Shown: piece by piece, positions 23,004-29,816 of the stretch
Numbering within the stretch: position 1 is the first letter of the stretch
Layout of the letters: each line of letters starts with the position of its first letter
Assembly (NCBI GenBank): GCA_964641455.1
Contig: CAZXLH010000028.1
Span: 1 to 29,816 of the forward strand
Direction: 5' to 3'
DNA length: 29,816 nt
Origin: DTU015 sp964641455
Lineage (GTDB): Bacteria > Bacillota > Sulfobacillia > Fermentithermobacillales > Fermentithermobacillaceae
Program-made: the position numbers and the translations under genes
The notes under the pieces: generated by a model
Database searches by the model: none
Seen by the model: only the letters and a program-made list of their open reading frames with translations
Told to the model about the DNA's origin: nothing

Positions 23004-24431
23004 CTAGGGTTTACGCCTTCTCTTAATTGCAACGCCTGTAACGGTAAGCAACATACCTATTCCATAATTAACCATAGGTGGTATGCCACCGGTGGTTGGC
23101 AGCTCTGCAAGTGGGATTTCAGGGTCTTCAATAATTTCAGTATCTGGTTCATCTACAGGTGTTTCTTCCACAGGCGGTTCCTCTACCGGAGGCTCCTCTG
23201 TGGGCGGTTCATCAACGGGAGGTTCTTCGGGCTCCTCGGGCTTTTCGGGTTCTTTAGGCTCTTCCGGTTCTTCTGGGTCCTCTACAGGCGGTGTTCGCTT
23301 TTGCTTGTTCCCAAACAGCACATCCTCAACATCTTTAGTTGCTTCGGTTAGCTCTATTGTAAACCAGTTGCTCTTGGGCACAGTTTGTTCATACTCTTGA
23401 GATTGTTTGGATGTCATGGCTTCTTTGAGATAGTAGCGTCCCAAAGGCAGATCATTAAAGTGAAACTCTCCGCCATCGCTTGTTTCTACACGCGCTACAA
23501 GCTCAATATCTGAAGCAGCAAGGGCTATGGAGACTTGTGCATTAGCGTCAGTGTATAGCTCAATTGTCCAACCATTAAGCCCTTTTTCGCCAGGATCCCG
23601 TTTGCCGTTGGCATTTTTGTCATGGAACTTCATGCCTGAAATACTGCCTAGAATTTGCTCTGGTTCTTGTTTGTTTCGGAACTCGACGGTTTCTTGTGTT
23701 CCTGCTGCCAGTTCGAATTCGAATCCACCGCTCTCAGGGTCAACCGGTTCCCAACCGCTTTGCTCAGTTTCTATAACTTTGTAGGTTCCGGGTTCGAGGC
23801 TGTCCCAAGAGGCCTGGCCGTTTTCATCGGTGGTTTTGGGTTCGTCGGCCTGTACATATACATCAGAGGAGGTTTCTTTGTAAAGGATGAATTCCCATCC
23901 TGTCAGTGTATGGTTGTTACTATCGTCTACCTTTGTCACGGTTACAGAGCCACACTCAGGTGGTTCACCGGGTGATTCATCATCGTAATAAAAGGTTACG
24001 TGACTAACGCCATATGGTTTGCTGGTTTCCGGGTTTATCGGTGCATACAATCCCGAATCTTCCTTTACATCAGAACCGTACACATACAGGCTCCCACAAT
24101 TCCCGCCTTTTACCCAAACGTAGGAAATTGCAATTGTCGATTCCCAGTGTACGGCAGTAACGCCTTGATAATTGCCTTCATTTGTCTTGTAAATTTCCAC
24201 CTGTATTTCGTCATTTTTTAGTAGCTGATAAGTTCCCATTTTGCCGGTATCAAGTTTAACAAAAGGAGATTTATGCTCTGGTGGTCTGTTATCCTTGTAT
24301 ACTACCGGTTCAACGCCCTTTTCCGAGGTAATCCCTGTAGTGCCAGAGCCGCCGAATGCCGTTATTGCATACCCTAACAACATAACCATAGCCAATATTA
24401 TCGATAGCCTTGTTCTTAAACTTCTTTTCAT
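23004..24431 (-). CDS. LPXTG-anchored surface protein with collagen-adhesin-type repeat domains
   Basis: 475-aa cell-surface protein. A signal peptide comes first (residues 1-28). A region of unknown fold runs to about 160, then a SpaA/Cna-B-like domain (VTVTKVDDSN through LEPGTYKVIETEQSGW) and an SdrD-B-like domain (ISGMKFHDKNANGKRDPGE, then LPLGRYYLKEA). A Pro/Glu-rich wall-spanning stretch of about 70 residues leads to LPTTG at 444-448, a hydrophobic helix and RRRKP. This is a textbook sortase signal. I start at ATG 24431, since a TTG at 24449 falls inside the ribosome site. The sortase lies downstream. Possible roles are adhesin or pilus-like shaft; not decided. Confidence 0.92.
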   Translation of the reverse strand: MKRSLRTRLSIILAMVMLLGYAITAFGGSGTTGITSEKGVEPVVYKDNRPPEHKSPFVKLDTGKMGTYQLLKNDEIQVEIYKTNEGNYQGVTAVHWESTIAISYVWVKGGNCGSLYVYGSDVKEDSGLYAPINPETSKPYGVSHVTFYYDDESPGEPPECGSVTVTKVDDSNNHTLTGWEFILYKETSSDVYVQADEPKTTDENGQASWDSLEPGTYKVIETEQSGWEPVDPESGGFEFELAAGTQETVEFRNKQEPEQILGSISGMKFHDKNANGKRDPGEKGLNGWTIELYTDANAQVSIALAASDIELVARVETSDGGEFHFNDLPLGRYYLKEAMTSKQSQEYEQTVPKSNWFTIELTEATKDVEDVLFGNKQKRTPPVEDPEEPEEPKEPEKPEEPEEPPVDEPPTEEPPVEEPPVEETPVDEPDTEIIEDPEIPLAELPTTGGIPPMVNYGIGMLLTVTGVAIKRRRKP

Positions 24432-24439
24432 AAGACACT

Positions 24440-24453
24440 CCCTTTCCAAAGGG
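24440..24453 (-). promoter_or_regulatory. Hairpin covering the ribosome site of the LPXTG gene
   Basis: On the minus strand CCCTT, TGGA, AAGGG forms a compact hairpin that includes most of the AAAGGGAG Shine-Dalgarno. It starts 9 bases upstream of ATG 24431. Confidence 0.5.
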
Positions 24454-24885
24454 CCGGTTGCACCAACTCACTCGGCGTGCCTCAGGTGTCCAGATGCAAA
24501 CACGCGTCATTGTTTCCCAGGAATTACAGCCTATATAGATCTAATGGTGTCGGATTTGGTCTTGTGCACCACATCCCTTCTCTTGCGAAAACTTCTAAGC
24601 AAGAGTAATGGTAAAATGTATCTCATACGGAATTTTGAGCACATCTTTAGATCAGGATATAGCACCATGAAAAAAGCAATATCACTCTTAGGGTTAGAAA
24701 GCAGTAATACTGTTGTATAGTTTTGACTACTACTTTTGGGTACCTTGATTACTGAACTCCAATCTCCGGCTTGCATCTGCCGGTATGCTCAGTCAAGAAT
24801 CAAAAAACTGATCTTCCAAGAAGGTAAAAACGTTTTCACTCTCGAACTATTGCAGCATTATAGTATTGTGACTTGGAGGTAGAAT
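24454..24885. other. Divergent intergenic region between the LPXTG and aldo/keto reductase genes
   Basis: No coding region is supported here. On the plus strand TATAGT (24859-24864), with a weak -35 TTCACT (24835-24840, 18-base spacer), may drive the reductase gene. A minus-strand promoter for the LPXTG gene was not recognised with confidence; TATATA near 24531-24536 is a weak candidate -10. Confidence 0.35.
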
Positions 24886-26022
24886 ATGCAACGCAGAAAA
24901 TTCGGTGCCCACAATTTTGATGTTTCGGCTTTAGGGTTTGGGTGTATGCGGCTTCCTGTGATTGATAATCAGCCAGAGAAAATAGATGAAGAAAAAACTG
25001 CGGAAATGATTCATTATGCTGTAGATAACGGTGTGGATTATGTTGATACCGCTTTCAATTATCACCGTGAGCAAAGTGAAATAGTTGTAGGGCGTGTCCT
25101 AAAGGATGGTTACAGAGATAGGGTCAACCTGGCAACAAAATCCCCGACATGGCTCATTGAGAAGCGTGGAGACTTTGACAAGTACCTGGACATTCAGCTG
25201 TCGAAACTTCAGACCGATCATATCGATATGTACTTGCTTCACAGTTTGAATAAAGACCGATGGAACAGCCTTTTGAAAGCCGGTGTTTTCACCTTTCTGG
25301 ACCAGGCAAAACAGGATGGGCGAATTCGATATGCAGGTTTTTCATTTCATGATGATGTAGATACTTTCAAGGCTATTGTAGACTCTTACAATTGGGATTT
25401 TTGCCAGATTCAATATAATTATATGGACGAGAATTTTCAGGCCGGTACTGAAGGGCTTAAATACGCTGCAGGCAAGAACCTGGCTGTAGTGATCATGGAA
25501 CCACTAAGAGGTGGCCGGCTGGTTAAGAACGTACCTGTTGAGGTACAGGATATTATGAACAAGTCCGGGAAAAAACGAACACCTGCTGACTGGGCGCTCC
25601 GTTGGGTATGGAATCACCCTGAAGTGACTGTAGTACTAAGCGGCATGGGCAAACTCAGTGAAGTTAAGCAGAATATTGAAACTGCCCGCACTGCATTTCC
25701 TGATTCGCTTAGCCTTGAAGAACTTGCGCTTCTTGATAAAGTCAAAGATTCTTACCGGGGACGCATACAAGTTGACTGTACCGGTTGCGAGTATTGCTTG
25801 CCTTGCCCGCAGGGAATCTCAATCCCGAAACTTTTTGATGTGTATAACGAAGCCTATATGTACAATACACTTGAGAACCTGGCCAAGAGTTACCAACGTG
25901 TTATTGAGAATTACGGCAACCCGGCCGATTGCGCTGAGTGTGGCCAATGTGAAGAAGCGTGCCCACAAAACCTCTCGATTAGAGAGTACTTAAAGCAGAT
26001 CAAAACCAAACTTGCCAAATGA
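24886..26022 (+). CDS. Aldo/keto reductase with C-terminal 2x[4Fe-4S] ferredoxin-like domain
   Basis: 378-aa NAD(P)-dependent oxidoreductase. The N-terminal TIM barrel has LGFGCMRLP and the catalytic tetrad Asp54, Tyr59, Lys85 and His119 (DTAFNYH, ATKSP, LLHSL). The C-terminus carries two Fe-S cysteine sets: Cys298, 301, 304 and 307 (CTGCEYCLPC), and Cys349, 352, 355 and 359 (CAECGQCEEACP). This two-part form is common in strict anaerobes; the physiological substrate is not known. GGAGGT precedes ATG 24886. It is convergent with the histidine kinase gene, whose stop is 50 bases away. Confidence 0.92.
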   Translation: MQRRKFGAHNFDVSALGFGCMRLPVIDNQPEKIDEEKTAEMIHYAVDNGVDYVDTAFNYHREQSEIVVGRVLKDGYRDRVNLATKSPTWLIEKRGDFDKYLDIQLSKLQTDHIDMYLLHSLNKDRWNSLLKAGVFTFLDQAKQDGRIRYAGFSFHDDVDTFKAIVDSYNWDFCQIQYNYMDENFQAGTEGLKYAAGKNLAVVIMEPLRGGRLVKNVPVEVQDIMNKSGKKRTPADWALRWVWNHPEVTVVLSGMGKLSEVKQNIETARTAFPDSLSLEELALLDKVKDSYRGRIQVDCTGCEYCLPCPQGISIPKLFDVYNEAYMYNTLENLAKSYQRVIENYGNPADCAECGQCEEACPQNLSIREYLKQIKTKLAK

Positions 26023-26072
26023 CTGCCTGGAATATGAATTAATCTGGATGCCTGATGGGCATATGCAACCGG

Positions 26073-27797
26073 TTAGCCATTAGCCGGAATAACACAGGAA
26101 ACTCTGGTACCGTTTTTCGGCGAACTGTCAATATCAAGGCTGCCGTCAAACGTATCCATCAGGTTTTTCATGCTCATTAGGCCTATCCCTTCAAAGCCTG
26201 GCTTGACTTGGTACTCCGGGTTAAACCCCTCACCGTCATCCCAAATATCAAGGGTTACTTTGTGGGGGGCCATACTCAGGGAGACACGTATGTTATTGGC
26301 TTTGCCGTGCCTTATTGCGTTGGAAGTTGCCTCACGTATTATTCTGAAAAGTGCTGTTCGCAAGGCAGGGCTAACTGCATCTTCTGAGCCAACCGGGGTA
26401 AACGCTATGTTTATCTTGTTGAGCCCGGCTTGATCTTTTAAGAATGAATCGACTTTAGAGATGAAGAGATGGTCACCCCGTTTGGCAGGGCTAATTCGAT
26501 AAATGGAAGATCTCAGTTCTCTTGATGCTTGATTGGCAGTTCTTTCTAAGAGCTCAAATTCTTGCTGAATTGCTTGTTCCTGTATGTGTTTATCCTGGGT
26601 TGCAAGGGAGTGTAAACCACAAGTAAGCCCGAATAAATACTGGCTCACTCCATCGTGGATCTCATTAGCAATACGGTTCTGTTCTTCGTACACTTTGAGA
26701 CGCGCTGATAGGCCCTCGAGTTCGCAACGTTCTATTACAATAGATCCCAATTCAGAAAGAAACTGTAAAGAATTTAAGCGGTTCTTGCCATTGCTTAAAT
26801 GGTCAGGGGAAAAACATCCCAGAACACCACACTTTATGCAGGAAGCCTCGATTGGTATCATCATGAAATTATGTGAATTCAGGTTAGCGGATTTCGATAT
26901 AGCATTAAGTACACAAAGAGGGGTGTGGGTTTCACATATATCATTGCATTGCTCACCGGCCAGGTTTTTGAATATTGGTGGAAGCACCATTTGATTATCA
27001 TATGTTGCTACTGTAGGCCCCTCTGAATCTTTCCATAAGATGCAGAAGCCTGCCTGGGATTGCGTGAGTATTGCAGCGTATGATGCAAGTAAATCGGTAA
27101 GGTGCTGCGCATTATCTTCACTTGAACATGCTTCGAGGGCTTGATAGAGTGCCCGGGTGTGATTGGCCATAGACTCGGCATTGCCTGTAGCTTTTTCCAG
27201 ATCGTGGCATACATCAGTTAACTTTCTGACTAAGCCGGCTGTTTGATAAGCAGCGACAGTAAGGGTCAAAAATGAGATCAGCAAAATTCCCTTCTCGTGC
27301 AGAATATTGTTTAGCGAGAAGTTCGGATTGACTAAGTAACTGCCGAAGATTGCACTTATCACGATGGCGGCAGAGGTACTGTAGCACCAAATTTCAGGCA
27401 GGAAAGATGCTGCAGCGAAGATAATGTTCAAGGCGTACCATATGAAAGGGCTTTCCAGGCCCCCTGTGGGGATCAACAGCAGGCAGACTCCTATTGCTTC
27501 GGCCCCTACAAGGGCTGCAAGCGATGTTGAATCTTTAGCCCATAGTCTGTAAAAGTATTCTGCTACTAAACCTTCAACGATAAGTACGAAAACCAAAATG
27601 AGCTTAAGTGGGATCGCTCCAATATTACCGGATGCAAGATAGAGGAGGGATGCAAAAAACCAGGAAACAAACCTAAGTACACTCATGATGTTGCGGCTAT
27701 TGGGAGACTTTACGGATTTAGTATGTGAAAATTTGCTATAAACAAGGTATTTTAGTTTAGCCAATCTTAGCACCTCGGCTTTACACCCTTTGTGCAT
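26073..27797 (-). CDS. Membrane histidine kinase, HisKA_3/NarL-partner type, with Cys-rich GAF-like region
   Basis: 574 aa from ATG 27797; a start at TTG 27764 with GAGGTG 6 bases upstream is also possible. Several hydrophobic segments lie at residues 40-190. A GAF-like sensor region (about 210-360) has cysteines at 252, 284, 288, 295, 320, 323 and 328. The dimerization box is NRIANEIHDGVSQYLFG with phospho-acceptor His381. The ATPase shows EATSNAIRHG, DDGEGF and GIGLMSMKNL. It phosphorylates the adjacent NarL-type regulator, which lies 116 bases upstream on the same strand. The Cys pattern suggests metal, Fe-S or redox sensing; this is inference. The signal is unknown. Confidence 0.9.
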   Translation of the reverse strand: MHKGCKAEVLRLAKLKYLVYSKFSHTKSVKSPNSRNIMSVLRFVSWFFASLLYLASGNIGAIPLKLILVFVLIVEGLVAEYFYRLWAKDSTSLAALVGAEAIGVCLLLIPTGGLESPFIWYALNIIFAAASFLPEIWCYSTSAAIVISAIFGSYLVNPNFSLNNILHEKGILLISFLTLTVAAYQTAGLVRKLTDVCHDLEKATGNAESMANHTRALYQALEACSSEDNAQHLTDLLASYAAILTQSQAGFCILWKDSEGPTVATYDNQMVLPPIFKNLAGEQCNDICETHTPLCVLNAISKSANLNSHNFMMIPIEASCIKCGVLGCFSPDHLSNGKNRLNSLQFLSELGSIVIERCELEGLSARLKVYEEQNRIANEIHDGVSQYLFGLTCGLHSLATQDKHIQEQAIQQEFELLERTANQASRELRSSIYRISPAKRGDHLFISKVDSFLKDQAGLNKINIAFTPVGSEDAVSPALRTALFRIIREATSNAIRHGKANNIRVSLSMAPHKVTLDIWDDGEGFNPEYQVKPGFEGIGLMSMKNLMDTFDGSLDIDSSPKNGTRVSCVIPANG

Positions 27798-27870
27798 AAA
27801 CTTCTTAAGAAACGCAAATCCCAGGTATGAGCCTAAGGGATTGGCGCCCGGTTTCCTTCACAGGGCCATA

Positions 27871-27891
27871 GCCTGCCTTTGGATAGCAGGC
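27871..27891 (-). repeat. Inverted repeat in the regulator-kinase spacer
   Basis: GCCTGC, 9-base loop, GCAGGC, lying in the 116-base gap between the response regulator and kinase genes. There is no T-run on either side, so it is more likely an mRNA-processing or stability structure than a terminator. Confidence 0.4.
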
Positions 27892-27903
27892 GCTTAGTAT
27901 GGT

Positions 27904-27930
27904 CCTTATCAACTTATTCAGTTGATAAGG
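27904..27930 (-). repeat. Perfect 11-bp inverted repeat spanning the response-regulator stop codon
   Basis: CCTTATCAACT, 5-base loop, AGTTGATAAGG. It includes the last codons and the TAA of the response regulator (27914-27916). No T-run follows, so it is not a classical terminator. Confidence 0.75.
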
Positions 27931-28528
27931 TATAAAGTGCAGCCTGTGTTCTGCCATCAAGGTCCAGTTTGGCAAGAATGGAGCTTACGTGTTTCTTTAC
28001 GGTATGCTCGCTAATGTACAGCCTCTGGCCAATTTGACGGTTGTTAAGCCCTTTGGAGAGCAAATCAAGCACCTCTCGTTCTCTGAGGGTGAGTAAACTT
28101 AGAGGGCCGGCGGTTTTCTTTTGCCACTGAACAATGGTTTGCATTACCGAAGGGTGAATGTATGGCCGTCCTTTTGCTATAAGCTTAAGCGCCGAAATCA
28201 ATTCTTCCGGCAGCATCTCTTTAAGTAAGTAGCCGTCTACTCCTACTTCGACAGCTCTGATCACTTCATCGGTTGTGGAAAAAGTACTGAAAACTACGAA
28301 TCTTGAGTTTGGGAGCATGGGCTTGAGTTTCTGTATAATATCCAAACCTGATTCGCCCGGAAATCGAAGATCCACCAGGATTACATCTGGCTCAAGATCA
28401 ATGAGTTTACTTTCAGCTTCTTTGCCACCGGAAACACAACCAACAAGATCTATATCTTCTTCAGATGCCAAGATCGCCGCAATGCCTTGACATACGATAG
28501 GATGGTCGTCGATGATGGCAATCTTCAT
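27914..28528 (-). CDS. NarL/LuxR-family response regulator
   Basis: 204-aa two-component regulator. The receiver domain has Asp7 and Asp8 (IIDDHP), phospho-acceptor Asp53 (LVDLRFPG) and Lys103 (YLLKEML). The output LuxR-type helix-turn-helix follows (LTLREREVLDLLSKGLNNRQ, then YISEHTVKKHVSSILAKL). GGGAGG precedes ATG 28528. It is transcribed ahead of its partner kinase, probably from the promoter at 28672-28700. Targets are unknown; the neighbouring pilus and surface genes are candidates on position only. Confidence 0.95.
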   Translation of the reverse strand: MKIAIIDDHPIVCQGIAAILASEEDIDLVGCVSGGKEAESKLIDLEPDVILVDLRFPGESGLDIIQKLKPMLPNSRFVVFSTFSTTDEVIRAVEVGVDGYLLKEMLPEELISALKLIAKGRPYIHPSVMQTIVQWQKKTAGPLSLLTLREREVLDLLSKGLNNRQIGQRLYISEHTVKKHVSSILAKLDLDGRTQAALYTLSTE

Positions 28529-28671
28529 TTAATTACCTCCCAGGTGCTTGTCAAAACCGCCTACTGCAGATAGGCCTCATGGCCTCTCTTGTCAGTTCGG
28601 GGACCCTGTAAAGACTCTTCATGTATATGCCCGGGTTCTCAAAATATATTCTGAGTAAATCAATTCTGTAA

Positions 28672-28700
28672 ACTATACTCCACAGATAATGGGAAAGCAA
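28672..28700 (-). promoter_or_regulatory. Putative promoter for the regulator-kinase operon
   Basis: Minus strand TTGCTT, 17-base spacer, TATAGT. It lies just downstream of the terminator at 28734-28763, giving a leader of about 135 nt before ATG 28528. An overlapping alternative (TTTACA, 18, TATATT) lies about 30 bases further on. Confidence 0.55.
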
Positions 28701-28733
28701 TTGTTAGATATGTGGATTGTTTTGCTGTTTGGC

Positions 28734-28763
28734 AAAAAAACCAGCCACATATCCATGGTCGGT
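28734..28763 (-). terminator. Intrinsic terminator on the minus strand after DUF192
   Basis: ACCGACCA / TGGCTGGT (8 bp with one G-U and one mismatch), 8-base loop, then seven Ts on the minus strand. It would end transcripts coming from the tadC/DUF192 side. Confidence 0.62.
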
Positions 28764-28943
28764 TACGCCACCAGCTATTGCGGAGCCAGGCGTCAATTTA
28801 CAGCCCTGCAGTCACAGCTTCCATGTAGAAGTTCTATTTCGCTGCTGGATTCAAATTTCCTTCAAGAATAAGAGTATGAATCAATGAATTTTCTTATGTT
28901 GAACAAAAAACTTTTTGTGTGTTTAAGGTTGGCCTTATGGCGG
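28764..28943 (-). other. Non-coding stretch between DUF192 stop and its terminator
   Basis: About 180 bases with no supported gene. A stem ACGCC/GGCGT (28765-28769 with 28789-28793) lies directly beside the terminator, and further short complementary pieces occur upstream. I recognise no known riboswitch. Confidence 0.35.
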
Positions 28944-29357
28944 CTATTTGATTGGCTGCTGTTTGATAGCCAATCTTATTTCCAGCCTGTCCCCAACCTG
29001 CGTTTGGGTATCAGTCAGGGTTCCTCTGGGCATTTCGAGTACATGCTTGGTTCCCGGTACAACAGGCAAGGCTCGCCAGGGCTTAATGTGTGGAAATGCT
29101 CTTACAACTGTGAGGTTTGAATTCAGATATGCGACATCTATGGAATACTTCATAAACAATGTATGTACGCTACTACACGGTGTAAGAAGAAGGCCGTGGC
29201 CTTGAGGCAGGCTCCGGGTGGGAGTGAGCCCTGTCAACCGTGACCAGAAGGTATCTGCAACATGCAAATAAGAAACCAGCACTTTGCCTGTGTTAAGATT
29301 CCTAACCAACCCCGGATTAGAGCCGTTTTGTGAATTAAGTTGGTGAACCTTTAACAA
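28944..29357 (-). CDS. DUF192 family protein
   Basis: 137 aa from TTG 29357, which is 9 bases from GGAGG; GTG 29363 is only 3 bases from that site. The DUF192 core is clear: FWSRLTGLTPTRSLPQGHGL, then TPCSSVHTLFMKYSIDVAYL, then VVPGTKHVLEMPRGTL near the C-terminus with VGDRLEI. DUF192 proteins are small beta-rich proteins of unknown function, often near secretion or Tad genes. It lies 121 bases after tadC on the same strand and may belong to that locus. No signal peptide is seen. Confidence 0.85.
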   Translation of the reverse strand: MLKVHQLNSQNGSNPGLVRNLNTGKVLVSYLHVADTFWSRLTGLTPTRSLPQGHGLLLTPCSSVHTLFMKYSIDVAYLNSNLTVVRAFPHIKPWRALPVVPGTKHVLEMPRGTLTDTQTQVGDRLEIRLAIKQQPIK

Positions 29358-29484
29358 CGGCACCAGCCTCCATTGCAGGTTTGCTCGTTAACGCCTTAGC
29401 CATAAGCCTTCACGTAGTTTATTTAACTTTACACCTTGTTTGGTTTACTGTCTTTAGATTTATCGAATTGGTAGCGGAACTACG

Positions 29485-29816
29485 TTACTTTCCGCTCAAG
29501 GCTTTCATTATGTTTAAGAACGCCGGGCCTAATATCACAATGAAGATTGACGGGAAAATCAGAAAGACAAGAGGAATAAGCATTTTGATCGGTGCCTTCA
29601 TTGCTTGCTCCTCAATAGCTTGCTGCCTTTTATCTCTGATCATATCTGCATGCAAGCGAAGCACATTTGCAATTCCCACGCCAAGCTGGTCTGTCTGCAA
29701 AATCGCGTTTACCAGAGAAGTCATTTCCATCAAACTGATTCTTTCAGACATAGCCTTAAGCGCATCTTTTCTGGGCTTACCCAATTGCATTTCTCTGAGC
29801 ACTTTCTGAAACTCCT
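29485..29816 (-). CDS. tadC: TadC-like type II secretion F-domain protein, C-terminal part, 5' truncated
   Basis: Only the C-terminal ~110 residues lie in the window; the frame continues past the right edge (EFQKVLREMQLGKPRKDAL). The T2SSF signature follows: ERISLMEMTSLVNAILQTDQ, LGVGIANVLRLHADMIRDKR, and then a membrane segment, KMLIPLVFLIFPSIFIVIL. TadC/TadB are the membrane platform of Tad (Flp) type IV pili. This is distinct from the PilC at 20038, so a second type IV system begins beyond the window. Confidence 0.85.
   Translation of the reverse strand, partial: EFQKVLREMQLGKPRKDALKAMSERISLMEMTSLVNAILQTDQLGVGIANVLRLHADMIRDKRQQAIEEQAMKAPIKMLIPLVFLIFPSIFIVILGPAFLNIMKALSGK

Noticed and set aside
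23083..23400. Plus-strand Ser/Gly-rich open frame
   Set aside because: It is the complement of the Pro/Glu-rich wall-spanning repeat of the LPXTG gene, which explains its low complexity.
24241..24720. Plus-strand 159-aa open frame over the LPXTG gene start and the divergent spacer
   Set aside because: It overlaps the signal-peptide end of the LPXTG gene and has no domain or ribosome site.
22062..28943. c-di-GMP riboswitches in the surface-gene leaders
   Set aside because: The class I core elements (GGCAAACC, GACGCAAAGCC) are absent from every leader examined, so only unnamed structure is reported.
1..29816. CRISPR arrays, insertion sequences or prophage
   Set aside because: No regularly spaced direct repeats, transposase, integrase or phage structural genes were seen.

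Overview
The window looks like a stretch of a low-to-mid GC, anaerobic, Gram-positive Clostridia chromosome, perhaps near the Desulfotomaculum/Pelotomaculum/Moorella group; that placement is inference. The support is a DciA-gyrB-gyrA block next to what should be the replication origin, a four-subunit pyruvate:ferredoxin oxidoreductase, ferredoxin-type Fe-S proteins, strong Shine-Dalgarno sites with frequent GTG and TTG starts, an LPXTG/sortase pair, DUF4860-type pilus genes and Firmicutes-style promoters.

Layout. Positions 1-10401 are one co-directional plus-strand run in which I see no strong internal terminator: a split dciA, gyrB, gyrA, archease, rtcB, mtnP, mtnA, two tandem double-AbrB/zinc-ribbon regulators, then tRNA-Gly(CCC) and tRNA-Thr(CGT). 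Positions 10628-13778 hold the por operon (gamma, delta, alpha, beta) ending at a strong terminator. Positions 13828-16214 hold gltX, a nitroreductase, and a tRNA-Gln(CTG)/tRNA-Glu(CTC) unit with its own promoter and terminator. A small RRM RNA-binding protein follows (16520-16813). From 16952 to 24431 everything is on the minus strand, read from high to low coordinate: an LPXTG surface protein, a sortase, an exported transglutaminase-like protein, PilC, four small pilin-like or accessory membrane proteins, and PilT. A plus-strand aldo/keto reductase with two ferredoxin-like clusters (24886-26022) is followed by a minus-strand NarL-type response regulator and a cysteine-rich histidine kinase (28528-26073), then DUF192 and the C-terminal end of a TadC protein running off the right edge.

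How the genes fit together. The left third is housekeeping: helicase loading, supercoiling, RNA ligation (RtcB plus its activator archease), the first two steps of methylthioadenosine salvage, and two probable transition-state regulators. Por links acetyl-CoA and pyruvate through ferredoxin. The central minus-strand block is the most unusual part. It joins a type IV filament assembly core (PilC, PilT, pilin-like proteins) to a sortase, its likely LPXTG substrate and a transglutaminase-fold protein, suggesting a cell-surface apparatus that is both wall-anchored and filamentous. A second type IV (Tad) locus begins at the right edge.

The main points for follow-up are an in-frame TGA immediately followed by ATG inside dciA; Leu at GyrA position 83; the tandem AbrB-zinc-ribbon pair; a promoter firing into a terminator ahead of gltX; the pilus/sortase/transglutaminase block with non-canonical pilin signals and structured leaders; and a Cys-rich GAF-like region in the histidine kinase.
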